From Strix aluco (lineage: Eukaryota; Chordata; Aves; Strigiformes; Strigidae): a stretch of DNA of 64,000 nt. A program made the translations under genes and the position numbers. The DNA lies in the NCBI RefSeq assembly GCF_031877795.1, contig NC_133948.1:9656948-9720947 (forward strand). Direction: 5' to 3'. The notes under the pieces are model-generated. The model saw only the letters and a list, made by a program, of their open reading frames with translations. It was not told where the DNA came from and did not search any database. Of this stretch, positions 47,101 to 60,900 are shown piece by piece (position 1 is the stretch's first letter; each line of letters starts with the position of its first letter).

Positions 47101-48987
47101 ACGAACAGGTCTTCCCCTTTCCATTCAAATGTACTGAAGTGGCAAAGCCTTTTTCCAAGCGGAGCTTAGACACCCTGTACTTCACCGGCCTCACAAGAGG
47201 GAATCCAATGTGCTCAGATATTAATACAGGTGACCTGGTCACTGGGATGCAGGTAACATTAAGAAGTGCCCCATGGCTTGGAGGTCAGCCTCAGGTCACT
47301 TCTCCAGAGTTTCCATGGAGTGGACTGGTATAATTTACAGCTCACAAGAGCTGGAAAAGAAGATTTAGAGATGGAGGTTAAATAAGCAATGTTTTCTTAT
47401 TATAAGGCCTGGCCTACCAGAACATAAAAGTATACATTTCATCCAGCAGACCTACCTGACACCTCAAATAAGGAAGAAAAGTAGATCTTCAGCCTCTGAG
47501 CCAAAATCTGCTCCAAGGGATGTCCATGGGGTCAGCAAAGTTGGCTGCATGACACTATCAACAGAAAGGACTAAATTCTGCTGTCAAAGCAGCAGCTATG
47601 AGAACTGTGACTTTTTCTAAAAAATTGTAGAGGAAGAGAACAGAGGGTCTATAAACCGTTGTTATATGTAGTGCTCCAGTGTCTAAAGCTTCCAGCTGAA
47701 AACAGGACACCAGCATGCCAGGTGCTGTAAGCCGAAGTGAGAGAAACACCCTCCTCTGAAGTAGTGAAATCCCTGTAGGCAAGAGGGGGAAAGAAGATAA
47801 AGCAGGAAGAGCAGGGCTTTAGCCATGGCCACAGGACACATGGCCCTGTGTTCTCTCACTGGGTGATGGAGCAGGATACCCCTTCCAAAGGCTGTCAGAA
47901 ACAGTCTTTCAAAGTAAGATGACCCAATTTATGGAAAGTTCTGCCTCCACCCCTGCAGAGTCCAACCAACTCTTCACGCTGCACAGCAGCACAGCAGCCT
48001 CACTCACCTGGTCTACAGAAAAGAAACCAACTTTACTACTCCAAATCACTGCCAGTTCCCTCCATGTTCCAGAGCCCACATCAAACTTTTTTATAGCCTT
48101 CAGAGCCATATGGATCCTTGAAATATATTATCTACCCTCCTGGGTCAGTAACACCAAAATACCAGTAACTCCCCAAATCTTTGCACTACCACACCCTTTG
48201 GAAATCTTCCATCTCCCTTGTAGCTCATAATCCAGCCCCAAGGAGTGTCTAACTCATAAGCAGACTGTTTGCTAGGAGCTAAATCCTCAGCATATTATCA
48301 TGAAGGAGTGGATGAGGCAACTGCAGCCCATTTTCATTTGCAGAGGGTCCAAAGCCTGTTCAGAAGAACCGAACTGCTCCTTGCACTACAGAATGAGTGA
48401 GCACACGCGCACACATCTGTAGTGGAACAGTAAGGGTTAAAATCCTTGGGTCTGTCTTTTTGTGGTCCCTCCTTCTGTGTTGATTGTAGGTTTGCAAGTA
48501 AGTGCTCATTCAGAGAAGCAGGTGAGACATCTTTAGAGTCATGAGATGGATCAGAAGATATAGAAAAAAAAGAGTTCAAGAGAGGAAGAAAAAAAGCTGA
48601 AGGGAACTGAAATCTTCCTTCAAGTCTTTGTCCCTCTGTAAATGGGGAGCTATGACAATGCTCCTGTAGTTTGTCCAGTTAATTATAGAACAATACGAGG
48701 AGGAGGGCTGTGATGGATTGGTGATTTACAAGATAGGGGTGTGAGAGCCAGAGAATGGTAATTACACGAGTGCTTCCACGCTGCCTATACAACTGACTGT
48801 TTGACTAACGAAAAGAATCTCTCCGTATCTGCCTTCCCCTTGCTGATAAGAGCCGAATGCCACCCAGGCCCAGGTAAACAGCACAGTTTGGCTTCACTCA
48901 ATCTCGAGGGGATGCCCGTTGTCCTTCCCCCACCCTGGTCCTGGAGAGGCACCTAGAGAGAAGGTGCAACACTGGCAACTGGCTCAC
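44179..48987. other. Unique non-coding sequence
   Basis: Moderately GC-rich with many overlapping open frames on both strands, none with protein character or splice context. At 45680-45720 gtgggctaggtgatccc weakly resembles a CR1 3' end. No gene was recognised. Confidence 0.5.
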
Positions 48988-49194
48988 CTTCGTCGCTGCA
49001 GGGAGTAGATGCCCAGGGCAGAGATAAGAGTCATTGAAGCAGGGCCACAGGCAAGGGGACAATGGCCAGGCTTGGGCCACAAAGTCATCCATCACATGGG
49101 AAACAAAGCTGTTGTCAGCAGGGACGGCCGCATCCTCCAGGCATGTCAGTTGTCGAGTGAGTTGGATGACAGGCCCGTCAAGGACTGATGAGGC
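48988..49194 (-). other. Candidate exon with good donor, unknown
   Basis: On the minus strand the segment ends in a good donor (CGACGAAG|GTGAGC, donor at 48987-48982). It may begin after a pyrimidine tract ending CATCTCCCTGGAG. It is open throughout in one frame, including VIQLTRQLTCLEDAAVP and ADNSFVSHVMDDFVAQAW. Its last part in another frame, MTLISALGIYSLQRR, looks like the end of a membrane helix. It has more CpGs than its surroundings. The acceptor is weak (ends GAG), and no family was recognised. Confidence 0.2.
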
Positions 49195-52100
49195 CTCCAG
49201 GGAGATGGCAAAAGGAAAAGAAAGGCCATACAGCAACGACTGTCCCAATCCCACACTGGTGCCAGGAAAGGGTTCGCAGATTCCTTCCAGGTGAAGAAAG
49301 CATAAATCTCTTGATATCAGGGTTGATTTTTCTTAATTGAAAGATTTCTCCAGTAGCTGAGGATGCAGGACTTTTCCTTGGCACAAGGGAGTATTGCAAG
49401 TGCACAAATTAAAGCCATTTACATATTCTGACCAAAAAATCCAGGCTCAAAATATTCGGGGATTTTTTTTCCTCTTTTCTCAATGGTGTGAGCCTGTCCC
49501 CGGTTAGAGTGCTGTAAGACTGAGCATACATAGAAGAAACCCCATCTGCCTTACAGCCTGTACACTCCAGCAATGTGACCAGCAGCTAAGTGATACAAGC
49601 TTTGCTCCAGTTACTCCATTACAAAATGGAGGGACATAGCAGGGCACTAACTGCTCAACAGAAGGGTTGCAAGGGAAGGGAGCTATAAGGTGGTACATGT
49701 CAGTCTTCACTCTCCTTCACCTTTTATGCACATCCCACACCATAGGGCTTGCCTCAGGTATAGCTTTTTTGATGAGCCCCCTCAGTGGATATTCTTATTT
49801 CAGGCTAACATAGTAGCTCAGTTTGACTTCCCGACCCACTCGAGCCTAATCACCCCATGTAGACAAGCCCTTGCATGAGTAGCTTCTTATATATGTAGTT
49901 CTACCAAATCATCCACCTTGAGGGAACATGCACATTTCCATCAGGTCTGGCTTCCACATGAAAGTAATAGAAGAACAGACTTTCTGAGTTCAGTACTGGC
50001 CAGAAAACAAGAATGAAACACATGTTTCTGATCATTTCGGAAGCTCCAAAAGGAGTTTAATTCAGAGAATGGGCAAGAGTTCGAAGGGGAAGAGGGGAAA
50101 CACGTGTCCTGTTTGAAGTGTAAGGTCTCATTTTTTTATTAAGCCATCTAGCCACTCTTAACACATGCATGTGAAGTGTCAGCCCAGGGCAATGCGTAGA
50201 GTAGTTCATGTTGCAGATAATAGAAGTTAAGACATCCCAGAGCTTGGAAAATGCTGAATCCAGCAACGTGGTCTGAACTCATTATAAAGAATGGTTAAAG
50301 TGGAGATGAGGGTCTGAATTCAGACTCACAAATACCAAGGCTTACAGTGGGGTACATCTTGAATTATAAGCTGCTCTGTCTCCTTCCTTTCTTCTCAGTG
50401 TAGCTCCTGGGACTTTCCTTCTCTGTGTCATGTTTGGTGACTTTTTGCTTATTTTTCTGCAGTCGGGAGAGATGCCACAAACCTGGAGCTGGGCCCTTCC
50501 ACCCATTAATCAAAAGCTACAAGTGCTCTGCAGGGAGACAAAACCTCTGTGTGTTTTCTCTGATATTTCTGGAGCACGGCGTGGAGGGCGGGGGGCCTGG
50601 GCCAAGGACCCCTAGTTAGATTAACATTTTATTCAGAGACCTATTAATCAAAGTCAGAAGTGGCGTGAAGCGGCACCAAGGGAGAAAAATAGCTGGACAA
50701 TCAAGGCCCTTTCAAAAAAAAAAAAAACCCAACCAAAATCCCGTCTCAGCTTGTCCTGATTTACTGCAACTCACTCACAGTACTAGATGGGAGAGGGGGG
50801 ATTTGTAGCCTCTATCCAAACAGGAGTGGACCATACAGGTAAATTCTGGCTTTTTTCACATTAAGCAAACAACTCTCTGTATCCTGCCCCCAGCACCAGT
50901 CAAAAAAGTCCCTATCTTTCTTTCTCCAGAGCATAACATGCTTTCATGCAAGCTTATACTTTTTAATTATTATTTTTGGAAGACAGCACAATTAGACTTC
51001 TTTTTCTTACAAGGAAAGACAGGCTCAGTTAACGGGAACAGGTCTGGCCAGCGTTCTGCTTGATTAGGGCCTTTTGGAAGGGAGCATTTTGCCCCACAGA
51101 GGAGGAGATAAATGGCCTTATACAGCATGATACCGATGGGAGTCAGGCACGTATGTGTCAGGAGACTGAACAACCCAGCGTTTGTTCCCTCCGGCACCAG
51201 CACTAACCCATCACAAGACGAAGCACAGTGACGCAGGTGGTACGACCCTGAAAACACACAGATGCACAGGGCACAGTGCAAAAAGGGGTATTTTGCTTTA
51301 AGATAAAGATCAGCCAGGAAAGAATTCAACACCCATCTCTACAGTTTGCCCAAAGAACTCAGCCACTGGAGCCCAGCACATTTCAGTGAGAGTCCAGTTT
51401 GAAACCTCAAGGCACAGAAGGGAATTGGGCCCCATGGCCCAATTAAGTACATTATTCTGCATTAAGAACATTATTCTGCAGGGGTTCAACCAGTAGTGCC
51501 ACATAAATTAAACAGAGCCCAGAGGAAAACCTTGTGCTTTCCTCTGAAAGTGGGGCAAGCCTGCTGGAAGAGAGGACAAGGGGTAAGCTGGAGAGCAACA
51601 TTATGACCAGTCATGCCAAGCACTTCCTAGGAAACTATGGCAGATGCCTTATACAAGGATACCTCTGCTGCAAGGAAGGAGATTTGGCTTTTTCTCAGAG
51701 GAGGTGGGGAAAACTGCATTTGTGCATCCTCCACCCAGGAAGAGCCAAGGCATCTCCAACAGCTTTGGACTGGTTTTCTCCCATGGCGAGTTCCTGGCAG
51801 TTGTTGACAGCAGGGAGACTTGGGGAACTGGATCCCTTCTCTCTTCCCTAGGTTTCTGCCCCCTCCAATCCCAAAACACAAGTATATGGAGGAAGAAACA
51901 GATTTTTCCTGTACAGATACACGAGACGCCAGGCAAAGAGAGGCTTGTGGAATGCACAGCCCAATGGATCTAGTTTCCCAGAAAGACTGGCCTGGCCTTA
52001 GCAGAAGGTTAATTAACTCTGGCAGCTCAGGGCTGGAAAATGTCCACTTCATGCACTGGAGTGCCTGTCCACGGGTGAAGAGAGGGCCAGGCAAACCATA

Positions 52101-53089
52101 GGGGCAAAGGTCCATCCGCAGACACGTATGAAAAGCTTGGCTGGGCTTGTGCCTGGGTCCTGCGGGAGGAACACAAGAAAGATTTAGCCAATTGCTATAG
52201 CCAGCGCAGGATCTTGTGGGTGCAAGGGGAGAACAATAAAACCACAAAAGAGCTAGAAAAACACAGCCATGCCAGGCGTAGGTGGAGACACATTATCTTA
52301 TGGGGCAGGCATGCACTCTTCCCTCCCTTCTCTGAGCATCACAAGTGCCTTTGTATCTCAGCCTCCAGAAAAAACAGCTGAGGGCTTGAAGGGGCTTGAA
52401 GACCCTCAGTGGGTGTTGTGGTTCACAAGTAGGGGAGCTGAGCACATGACTGTGGCATAGCAGAGAGAAACGAAGTTACTCTGAGGCCACGCAGACCTGA
52501 TGAAAGCAGGATTTGGCTTCCCTTGCACACTGAAAGAGGACACTGTCCCACATCTCTGTGCACACTTGAGTGAAGTGTGTTTGGGACTGGAGACCTCTGT
52601 TCCCACTGCTGGTTCTGCACCTTGCCAGATTGCACGATACATTTCATGCTCAACAAGACCAAAGTTAGAGAGATCTCTTCCCAGTGCAGCAGCTCCCAGC
52701 TGCACCACACATCAAAAAATGTCCTTGTTCCCTGTCATTCCTGTAACACACAGGATTTGAATATTTTGAGAAGACTCATGGCAGCATTTTATGAGACTTC
52801 TGTGAGGTGGCAGCAGCTGTTCATCTAAGCACAGGGCCTGGAGACAGACAGTGTCCTCAAGACCCTGGTGTCAGCCTGTAACACCAACTCTTCCAGCCTC
52901 AGATTCACTGAAACCTAGAGGGAACTCGATGATTAACTTAACCATGAAGAACAAGGGAACATGGTCCCTCTTCTGCAGTGTGCAAATTATTAAGAAGAAA
53001 GTGATGAAGAGCTACCTGCAAGACAACCACCTTGGGCTACGCATCCTTCCCTCCCGCTTCCCAGGAAGCTGATGCGAGATGCAGGGGTG
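49195..53089. other. Unique non-coding sequence
   Basis: An A14 run is at 50714-50727. The longest open frame in the window (206 codons, minus, 51627-52247) lies here but overlaps three other long frames and has no domain, splice or initiation support. No gene was recognised. Confidence 0.5.
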
Positions 53090-53255
53090 TTCAATCCCAG
53101 CCGTGCTGCTGATGTGCTCTGTGAGAGCAGGCATATCCCAAAACTTTCCCTTCTTCAGTTTCTTCACCTTTGCAATAGGTGTAGTAACTGGTGTCCAGCT
53201 TGGCAAAGCCCTCTGAGATCTGTTGATGAGAAGTGTCTATGAGACAGATGTTTCC
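53090..53255 (+). repeat. MIR-type SINE (sense)
   Basis: The words cttcttcagtttcttcacct, ttgcaataggtgtagtaact, ggcaaagccctctgagatc and tgttgatgagaagtgtctat follow the MIR core and 3' body in order: GCCTCAGTTTCCCCATCT, GTAAAATGGGGATAATAATA, GTAAAGCGCTTTGAGATC, then TACTGATGAAAAGTGCTATA. This is the clearest MIR match in the window. Confidence 0.7.
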
Positions 53256-56200
53256 CACACTTCCCAAAACATCAGGTTCATCACAAGATAGGTAAAAGGA
53301 TGAACAGTGCTTGGAGATATTTGAAAGTGTCCCACTGTCCAAAAGGTAACAGACCAAATCCTCTACGCTGTGTTAAAACAGAATAAGCAGCAGCTGGGGA
53401 GCTTACAAATGCTTGGGGAAGCCTCTGTGCAGCAAAAGGAGGGCAAGACATTAACACAGAATTTCTCTGATTCCTTGGCTTGCTACTCAACATAAGTATC
53501 ATAGCCTTAAATATTTGAGGGAAATACTAAACCTAAACAAAGTAAAGTAAGGTTCAAACTGAATTGTTTGCAAAGAATAGGGAAGGAAAAGAGAAGGAAT
53601 AGATGCCAGGAGGCACTGGACAAGCCAAGGAAAACATTTTGAGAACGCCATGCCACTTAGTGCAGTCAAATGTATTTCAAAAGCAAAGAAATAGTGTTTC
53701 AGAAGTTATTGCATAGCCAAGCTGTAGGCAGGAGGTATATCCTTGCCCCTGCTTTGAACCACAGATACATCCTCTCCTTCTGCCCAGCATTTTTCACTCA
53801 CAACTCTCAAAGCACTTACAGATGTTCAAACTTAGCATACTTCCGAGATTAACTTTCTAGATTAAGTTTCTTGATAACTCTACTCAATAAAACAGACTTC
53901 AGTTTTTTCCTTCTGTTCACAAAGTCCCTGCAAAAGCTGCTTTGGTGTGACACTACAGGGTGCTTCATGGCACCCCACAAGTTCTATTGCTGTTCTCTTC
54001 ATTGCAAGCTTAAGTGCAGCAGCTCCAATATATGTTACGTGGGGGGGGGGTTAAGTACAATTTGGCATACACTGACTTGGATGCAGAGACTCCAACAGAA
54101 GAGCCTCCCTTTCCGGCCATGCTGGACTCTGAACCAGAGCTGGATTAGCCAGAAAGGTAGGAAGGCAGGGCAGGAGGAGCAGAAAGCCAGCGCCAAGACA
54201 GGCAAGGAAATCCTGACATTCCTCTCTGAGCCTGTAACCAGATCCTCCCTCCTCTGTTATTCTTGCCATTCATTCTCCATCTGTAGGAATTGCTGAGGAT
54301 ACAACTAGGCCAGCTCAGTAGGCAACAACGGCTTCAGCATTTGTAAATACTCAGTAATCAGCCCAGATCAAGCTCCTTGTTGCCAGGAAACTGCCCATCA
54401 GGTCTAGCCCTTTTTTCAGCTTACTCCTGGTCGTTTGCCTGCTTGTGTGCACAGACTTCATCCTGAGGGCTGTTTGCTGTCAGCTTGCTTTGAGCATCGG
54501 TAGCACTGATGCTAAACTCTGCAGTGAGGTTCTTCCTCCCTAACTGAGCAATGAAGCCTCTTCCAGGCAGCTCACAAGAGCAAATAAACAGCCAGCAGTG
54601 AATTCTCCCACATGTCTGCCAGTGACCTCTTCGTCTTTGCAGCACTCAGCTCAGACCTTCCTTGCTCAGGGAAGCCGAGGGGAAAGCCCTCTGAGGATGG
54701 GTTAGTGTTGGGCACCCTGGGCAGCCAGTGAGGATGCCCCAGCCAAGATACCCTCAGCAACCCTCGTGAGCTCCCTGTGGCATCAGTCCAACCCTGCAAC
54801 TGCCAGGTGGGGAACAACCCGTCTTGTTCGATACAGGGAACACTGGCAAATCCACTCATGGTCCAAGGATTCAGGTGAAGTGCTCCAGAGAAGGGTACAA
54901 GATGGTGCCCCATACTGTAGTAAGTTATCTCTTCTAATGGGTAGTCATTAGAACCATGGCACAGTTTACACAAGGCTCCTGCTGGCTCTAACAGCAGGAA
55001 GGAGAGCAGTTCCGCACAACCTCTCAGCTTTACATGCTTTTTGTCCTGGGCACAATGTCCATCTCTGAACCAGCCTACTTCAGCACTGAGTTACCTTATG
55101 CCCCGCTGGTGCCAATGCAAAGGGATGCAGGGACCCGGCAGGGTGCAGCTTGCTAACTGTGCTCAGCATTGCATCCCACCCACTTCCCCACCAGCCACCA
55201 CAGCACAGCCCAAGGAGATGTCACCCCAGCATCTCTGGGGCTGCAGCCTGCCCGCAGTGGGCAGGGAGCCCAAGGCCCTTGACTACACTAATGCCAGGTC
55301 ATCCCTGTGCTGGATCAGCTGTCGGGATCCCCGCCTGCTCCTTTACCTTCCACACAAGAGGCTGCCTCCTGCTCTGCCCTCCCACCCCAGCTAAAGCTCC
55401 TGTTTGATATGCACTCCAGCTGCTTCCCAACAGAGATGTTCCCTCTCTGACTGACATTTCCTTTGAAATAAGAGAAACGCAGCAGGCGCTAGACTCCCAG
55501 TGTGTCAACATGTGCAGCTCAGCACCTCCAGGGGTCCTGGGAGTCCTTCCAAGACCTGCTGGATTGCTGTGGTTAATAAACTTTCAATCTCTGAGCAACA
55601 GAAGTCTTCTGCTTTCCAGGGGAGAAACCCCAAATGCTCTCAGTCCTGCACTGCTTCCATCAGGTGGATCCACATTCACAGCAAAGCAAAAATAAAGCTG
55701 TAACTTAGGCAGGATCCAGCCTCTTGCAGGAAGATTTATGCCACAGAGGCTTGGCTCCAGATGGAACCATAAGCCACCTCTCCTCAACAGCAGCAGCCCA
55801 CTAGGCCACGAGGTTACTGGTAGTCCTACTAACAAAGATAATTTACCCCACCCTTCTCTTTCTGTTCCTCTGCTGTCTTGCCACATGCAATGAAAGACAC
55901 TTCAGCAGACAGACCCTCTTCACTGTGCAAGATACAAAGCTGGTGGAAACCATTCAGTGAACTATTATTTTAATATGAAACACTCATCAAGACCAAGGAA
56001 CAGTTGGTATAAGTATTTTTCAAACATGGATTAAAAAAATATATAAATTAGTGGACTTGTTTAGATGTCTGATTTCCAGTTCACAAATACTGAAGCTCTG
56101 ATTTTTGGATTAGAGTAATTTTTCATTTAAAAATTCAAGTGGGTTGCTAGTAGGCAGGAAGGTGAGCATGAAGATGAATCCACCAGTTATATGTCCTGGG

Positions 56201-57726
56201 TTTCAGCTGAATCATTTCCAAGATAGACTCTTTCTCCCCCATCTGAGATGGGAAACATCTGAGATTATGTTCCCAGGGATGGGAAATTGTGAAATCCATG
56301 TGGGATGGGAAATTGAGTGCCTAGCACATGGGGCCCCGCAGACATCTACAGATAAATGCAAGGGAAGGTAGGAATGCTGGAAACTCGCAGACAAACAGGG
56401 ATTGGAATTACATGCTAATTTTTCCACAGCTAATTAACTACTGGAACAAGTTTAGGGGATACAGTGCCCAAATTTCATCCCATTTTCCTCTCATTTTGAC
56501 AGGACTCAGATGTTTTTGGTGGTTTTAGAAATACTTGCCTTACTGTACATAGCTAACATTACACTACCAAGACATGCACAATCAAGTGCCCTCGTCCCAC
56601 AGCCGTGCCTTCCTGCATTGGATCTCATTAAATAAGAGATTCATCTTGGCAGTTTGTGTGCACAGCCTAGCACACACTCCAAAGGTTCCTTCAGTGAACC
56701 CTGGCTTTATTGAAGTCAGTCACAGAACAGAGCAGGGCTAGGATGTCACTCCCCGTTTCCACTGCCTTAAGTTACACACGTTTCCAGCAGTTGCATCTCC
56801 ACATCATGTTTTTTTCTCCACATGTCTAGAACAGAAACTAGAGCACTGGTTTATTGCAACACACAGTGACTTACCCAAAGCGTGACTTCTCCCAGAATGT
56901 GAACACCACCACATATTTCAAACCACACTGCGCTTAATGTGAAGCCTTCTCTCAGATCCACACATGAAAATATATCTCATGATACATTTTCAAATTACAC
57001 ACCATGCAATTCCCTCTCTCTCCACCCTTACCTTACGTAAGCACATCTCTTTTCCTCCTCTCTGTGTGCCTCACTCACTCGACACAGAAATAGAAAACAT
57101 TACAGTCCATTTTTTTGCTCAGACCGAGATCCAGCAATGGACAGATATAAACCACTCTACCTGAAGCACTGTGGGAAACTGCAGGGGAATTTGCACACTG
57201 AAATTCAGATACAGCACTGGGAGGGAGTTTCCCTTCATTTAGGGGTAGGCAACACAGAAATTACAATGTTGCTTCTTGCACTTTTTGCAAGTCTCAGGCA
57301 AAGAGGAAAAGTAGCAAAGGGCTCATTAAAAGCCATTGACGGATAGTGGCAGAGGGGAGGAGAGGAGAGGAAGTGATCAACACCAATGCCTTGCTTTTAA
57401 AGTCTTCTGCACTGGATCATCAAATTAATCAGTTTGATGGTTTTGGTGCAGCTCAGCCAGCAAAGGGCTGGGAAAGCAGCAAGCTATATTTTATGTACAA
57501 CTTGAGAAATGCTGACAGCACAGGGAAGGGTGGGGAAGAGCAGGTACCAACAGAATAGGCAGCAGCTCACAGCAGAGCTGATGATGAAGCAAGAAGGATG
57601 ACGCCAACTTTGGTTTGAAGTGAACAGCCAGCCCAGGGTGGAGGCTTTGGACTGGACCCGGAGAGAAGCATTACAAGGCAGAAAAACATGTACAGCTGCG
57701 CAGGGAAACCACCCTCTGCTTCATAG
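53256..57726. other. Unique non-coding sequence, GC-richer at 54.6-55.5 kb
   Basis: A G10 run is at 54041-54050. The 54.6-55.5 kb part is GC-rich with overlapping open frames but few CpGs and no recognised protein. No gene was recognised. Confidence 0.5.
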
Positions 57727-57777
57727 GTTTTAATGTGGACAACCTCGCTGCAGCACATGAGGATTTATGGAAACCAA
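57727..57777 (+). other. Candidate exon A of a pair
   Basis: The acceptor ccaccctctgcttcatag ends at 57726 and the donor CCAA|gtaagac starts at 57778. The 51-base segment is open in phase 0 (VLMWTTSLQHMRIYGNQ) and in one other phase (FNVDNLAAAHEDLWKP). It is separated by only 90 bases from the candidate exon at 57868-57910 and joins it in frame. No family was recognised. Confidence 0.22.
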
Positions 57778-57867
57778 GTAAGACGCCCAAGTCCCACTGA
57801 CTGTCATTTTGTCTTGTGTCCCCACGGAACAAAGATTTCATGCTTTATCTCCCTTCTCTCACTGCAG

Positions 57868-57910
57868 GAATCCAGGCAGCTGATCGAATATGAAGATTTA
57901 CCTGAGAAAG
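57868..57910 (+). other. Candidate exon B of a pair
   Basis: A textbook acceptor (tatctcccttctctcactgcag) ends at 57867 and a donor (GAAAG|gtacaa) follows at 57911. The segment reads ESRQLIEYEDLPEK, an acidic, protein-like peptide, in frame with exon A at 57727-57777. It leaves one base over for a phase-1 join. A possible next acceptor (cagctcctcccagtgcag, ending at about 58324) would continue in an open frame, but that part has poor protein character. Confidence 0.28.
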
Positions 57911-60900
57911 GTACAAAACAGCCTGGGGAAAAGCCTTCATTTCACCAGCAGGTTCATTCACAGAGATCATGACACAGCACATAAGGAGGCCATTGTTTCT
58001 GGAATAAAATCTCCATTTGAGCTCTCTTCTTTGGCCATGATCAATGGGAGGGAATTAAAGTCTCATCCTGGGAAAAAAATTAGCTTGCTAACACTGTGTT
58101 GAAAGATTGGGTAATGGAGATGCAGAGCAAGTGTGGGCATCCACATCATCTCTTGGTGAGCTTGAGAAAGCCAAAGGTTAAAGCCCCTGGTGGAAAAAGC
58201 TCCCCAAAGACAGGCACAGCCTCTATCTTATCCTATGAGACAACCAAGCTAAGGGCTATGATTCGTAACAGGAGATGTCGGTGTTTCACGGTACTTCAGC
58301 TCCCCACAGCTCCTCCCAGTGCAGGGGCATTTAAATTCCCTGGGAGTTTACATGTTTGCCTGTTCAGCCTCTGCATTCTCTGTCCCACGGATGCACAACC
58401 CAATAACTTTGAGCTGTTCTGCACCTCCATCCTCTCTAGCCCTGGGGTATTCTCAGCGCACCTACCTCCCACCCATCCTGCAGGCACCTTCCCATCTCCA
58501 ACAGGCACACCAGCAGAAAGCCACAGTTCTCACCACTCAGTGGTGATGGGCACGGTTTTCCCCCCTCCACCTGCCAAGGGGTGGATTTCAGCCCTCCAAA
58601 GCTCATCAAACTAAACACCCCACAGACAATCAACACTATTTCCATCACAGCCATAGCAACACGATGCTCACCTTCCTCCCCTCTCAGTTTCAGTCTGATA
58701 TTTTGGAATGCTAATAAAAAAAGGACTGCTTAAACTAGTAGTTACAGGCTCAAAAAGCAATGTCTGCTGCTTGGGCAACTCTGGAGCATCACTGCCAGTC
58801 TCTTTGGGCAGACACACATCACACCTGCCTTCATCCTCTCCCAGGCCCCCATCTCACGTTGGTTTCACTAGTAAAAGCAAACAGATTAAAAGCTATTTGC
58901 TGCCCTCTTCTGAGCAACCCCAAATTACATGTCAGTATGGGTGATGGCTCTGGAGATGGTCTTTCATTCAATGTGCAGAGCCCTGTTTCCATGCAAAATG
59001 AATGACACTGAAATGGCATCAAAGAGCTGTGACAGGGCAGGTTAGAAGTGATCATCAGCTATTACAGACGAGGGCGGCAGATCAGTGCTACACAGCCTAA
59101 ACCATTAGGTATCCACAGAGGGCATTCTTGGCATTTTGGTTTTATAACTCTCAGGTTAATCCTCCAATGTGGAAATGGAAAGAAATACCTCCCAGCATAT
59201 TCTGTTCTCAGTAAAAACAAACGTTTCAGAGCAGAAGCAGACCACGAGACATGTAAAGAAATAGGAAAAAAATTACTTGTAGATTTAAGAAGGTGATTTA
59301 GTGTTTTTTGGACTAAAACCACTTAAATCTTTTATGTCCTCCAGCAGTGCTCTATCCTGTCCTTCCAGGGAACATATACCTTTATCTAAGTATACAGTAC
59401 ATGCACACATACTATCTTCAGAACAAATCTTAACACTGCGACCTGCTGCTTTCAAGGCATTTATCCAAGATAACTAATAATTCACAGGTTAAATTAGACC
59501 ATGTGCTCTCCATTAAAGCCCTCTAAGATCTGGTTTATGAGCCTGAGGGAGCCTCAGTTTTCATATGCAAGACACCAAAAAAAAGTAAAAGCCATTTCTA
59601 AAATAGTTCTTCTCCCATGTACCCTAGGACAGACAAGATGTCCCATGATGTGGAATCAACACTGCTTTTCTTGGCACTCTCTCTGGGACGCCCTGCATAC
59701 TCAGTCCTGAAGGGAAATGAGGAGTTTGAAGAAGATCAGGTAGCCTCATCTTAATGACCATGAAAAAATGTCCTTTTCAATATGTTAGCAATGCAACAAA
59801 TCCCAGATCAGACTGCCACAAGGCATCTATTGAATGTTCTCACTTGGGCAGATGCACAACATACAGCTGTGACTAGGTGAGACTGGGATATGTCCTGCTT
59901 CTCCAGGATTTTCTTCCATATGATCTCCAAACACTGCTTAATCTCCAGCTGTTGCACAGAATTGGTCTGTCTCAGTGACCAAGCCCTGCAGTGGATGATA
60001 GCAAGTTGTTCTTTAGGTGTACAAATATGATACTTTCATCCCACATACAGGGTGCAGGAACTATGAGTCTATTTAAAACAACAGGGGTACGTTCCCAGTG
60101 TCCAGTGAACTCGGACAATCTGTAAACAAGCACCTGCAGCAATCTTGAAGCAAAACATAACCACTATCACTATAAGGTACAGGGACTGAAAAACTGGTTC
60201 TCTGTGGGATTTTGGGCTAAAAGTCTCAGCTCCAAAATCAGCTTGCTTTGCTTTCAAGACTTACTTTACTCTGCAAAGCATGCACAAGTCACTGTGCAGA
60301 TATCTGAAAAACAGGGCATTTGAAAGAAGGAAGAGCCAGTGTGCCCTCCCCAATGTCATCTACCAACCATTTGGACCTTCACTTAGGAAGTGCTCACCTG
60401 GTTTTTAGACACCTCAGGTTTGGAGCTCTGCATCATGGAGGCTGCAAACACACTTTGGTTTGGTTTCCCAGGGTTTTTTATCCCGGTATCTTTCAGGGAA
60501 AGGAGCTGCTTGGAAACACCCTGAACCTTTGCCAACGCAGCCTGTCCAGCAGGCCTCGCAGCCCAATCCTGCATGCCCAGGTGTTGGTTCAGCCTTGATA
60601 CTAGGAAATTATTTGCAAAGCACCTTAATAGCTTGCATTTATTTTTGCCATATTTCACCACTGCTTCCCCTTTGAAGCCACTGTGCAGCCTTGGACAGTC
60701 CCTCCCTTCAGAAAGAAAGCCAGTTCTCCCTTCAGCAGCAGCACAGCAGATCCTCCACAGGCCAGCAGAGGAAGAAAGCATCTGTGACGTGCAGCTTTCT
60801 GAGCCAGGCTCTAGATTTATGGATTAGACATGCTGCCATGGCATACAAATCACTCTGCGCTCAGTGCAATTCATTATCACATTGCTATGGCTGGTCACAT

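Noticed and set aside
51627..52247. Longest open frame in the window (206 codons, minus strand)
   Set aside because: Three other long frames overlap it on both strands, composition is irregular, no domain is visible and no splice or initiation context supports it.
58096..58614. 172-codon plus-strand open frame
   Set aside because: Proline- and serine-rich low-information sequence in a pyrimidine-rich stretch. No family recognised. Kept only as a possible continuation of the 57.7-57.9 kb exon pair.
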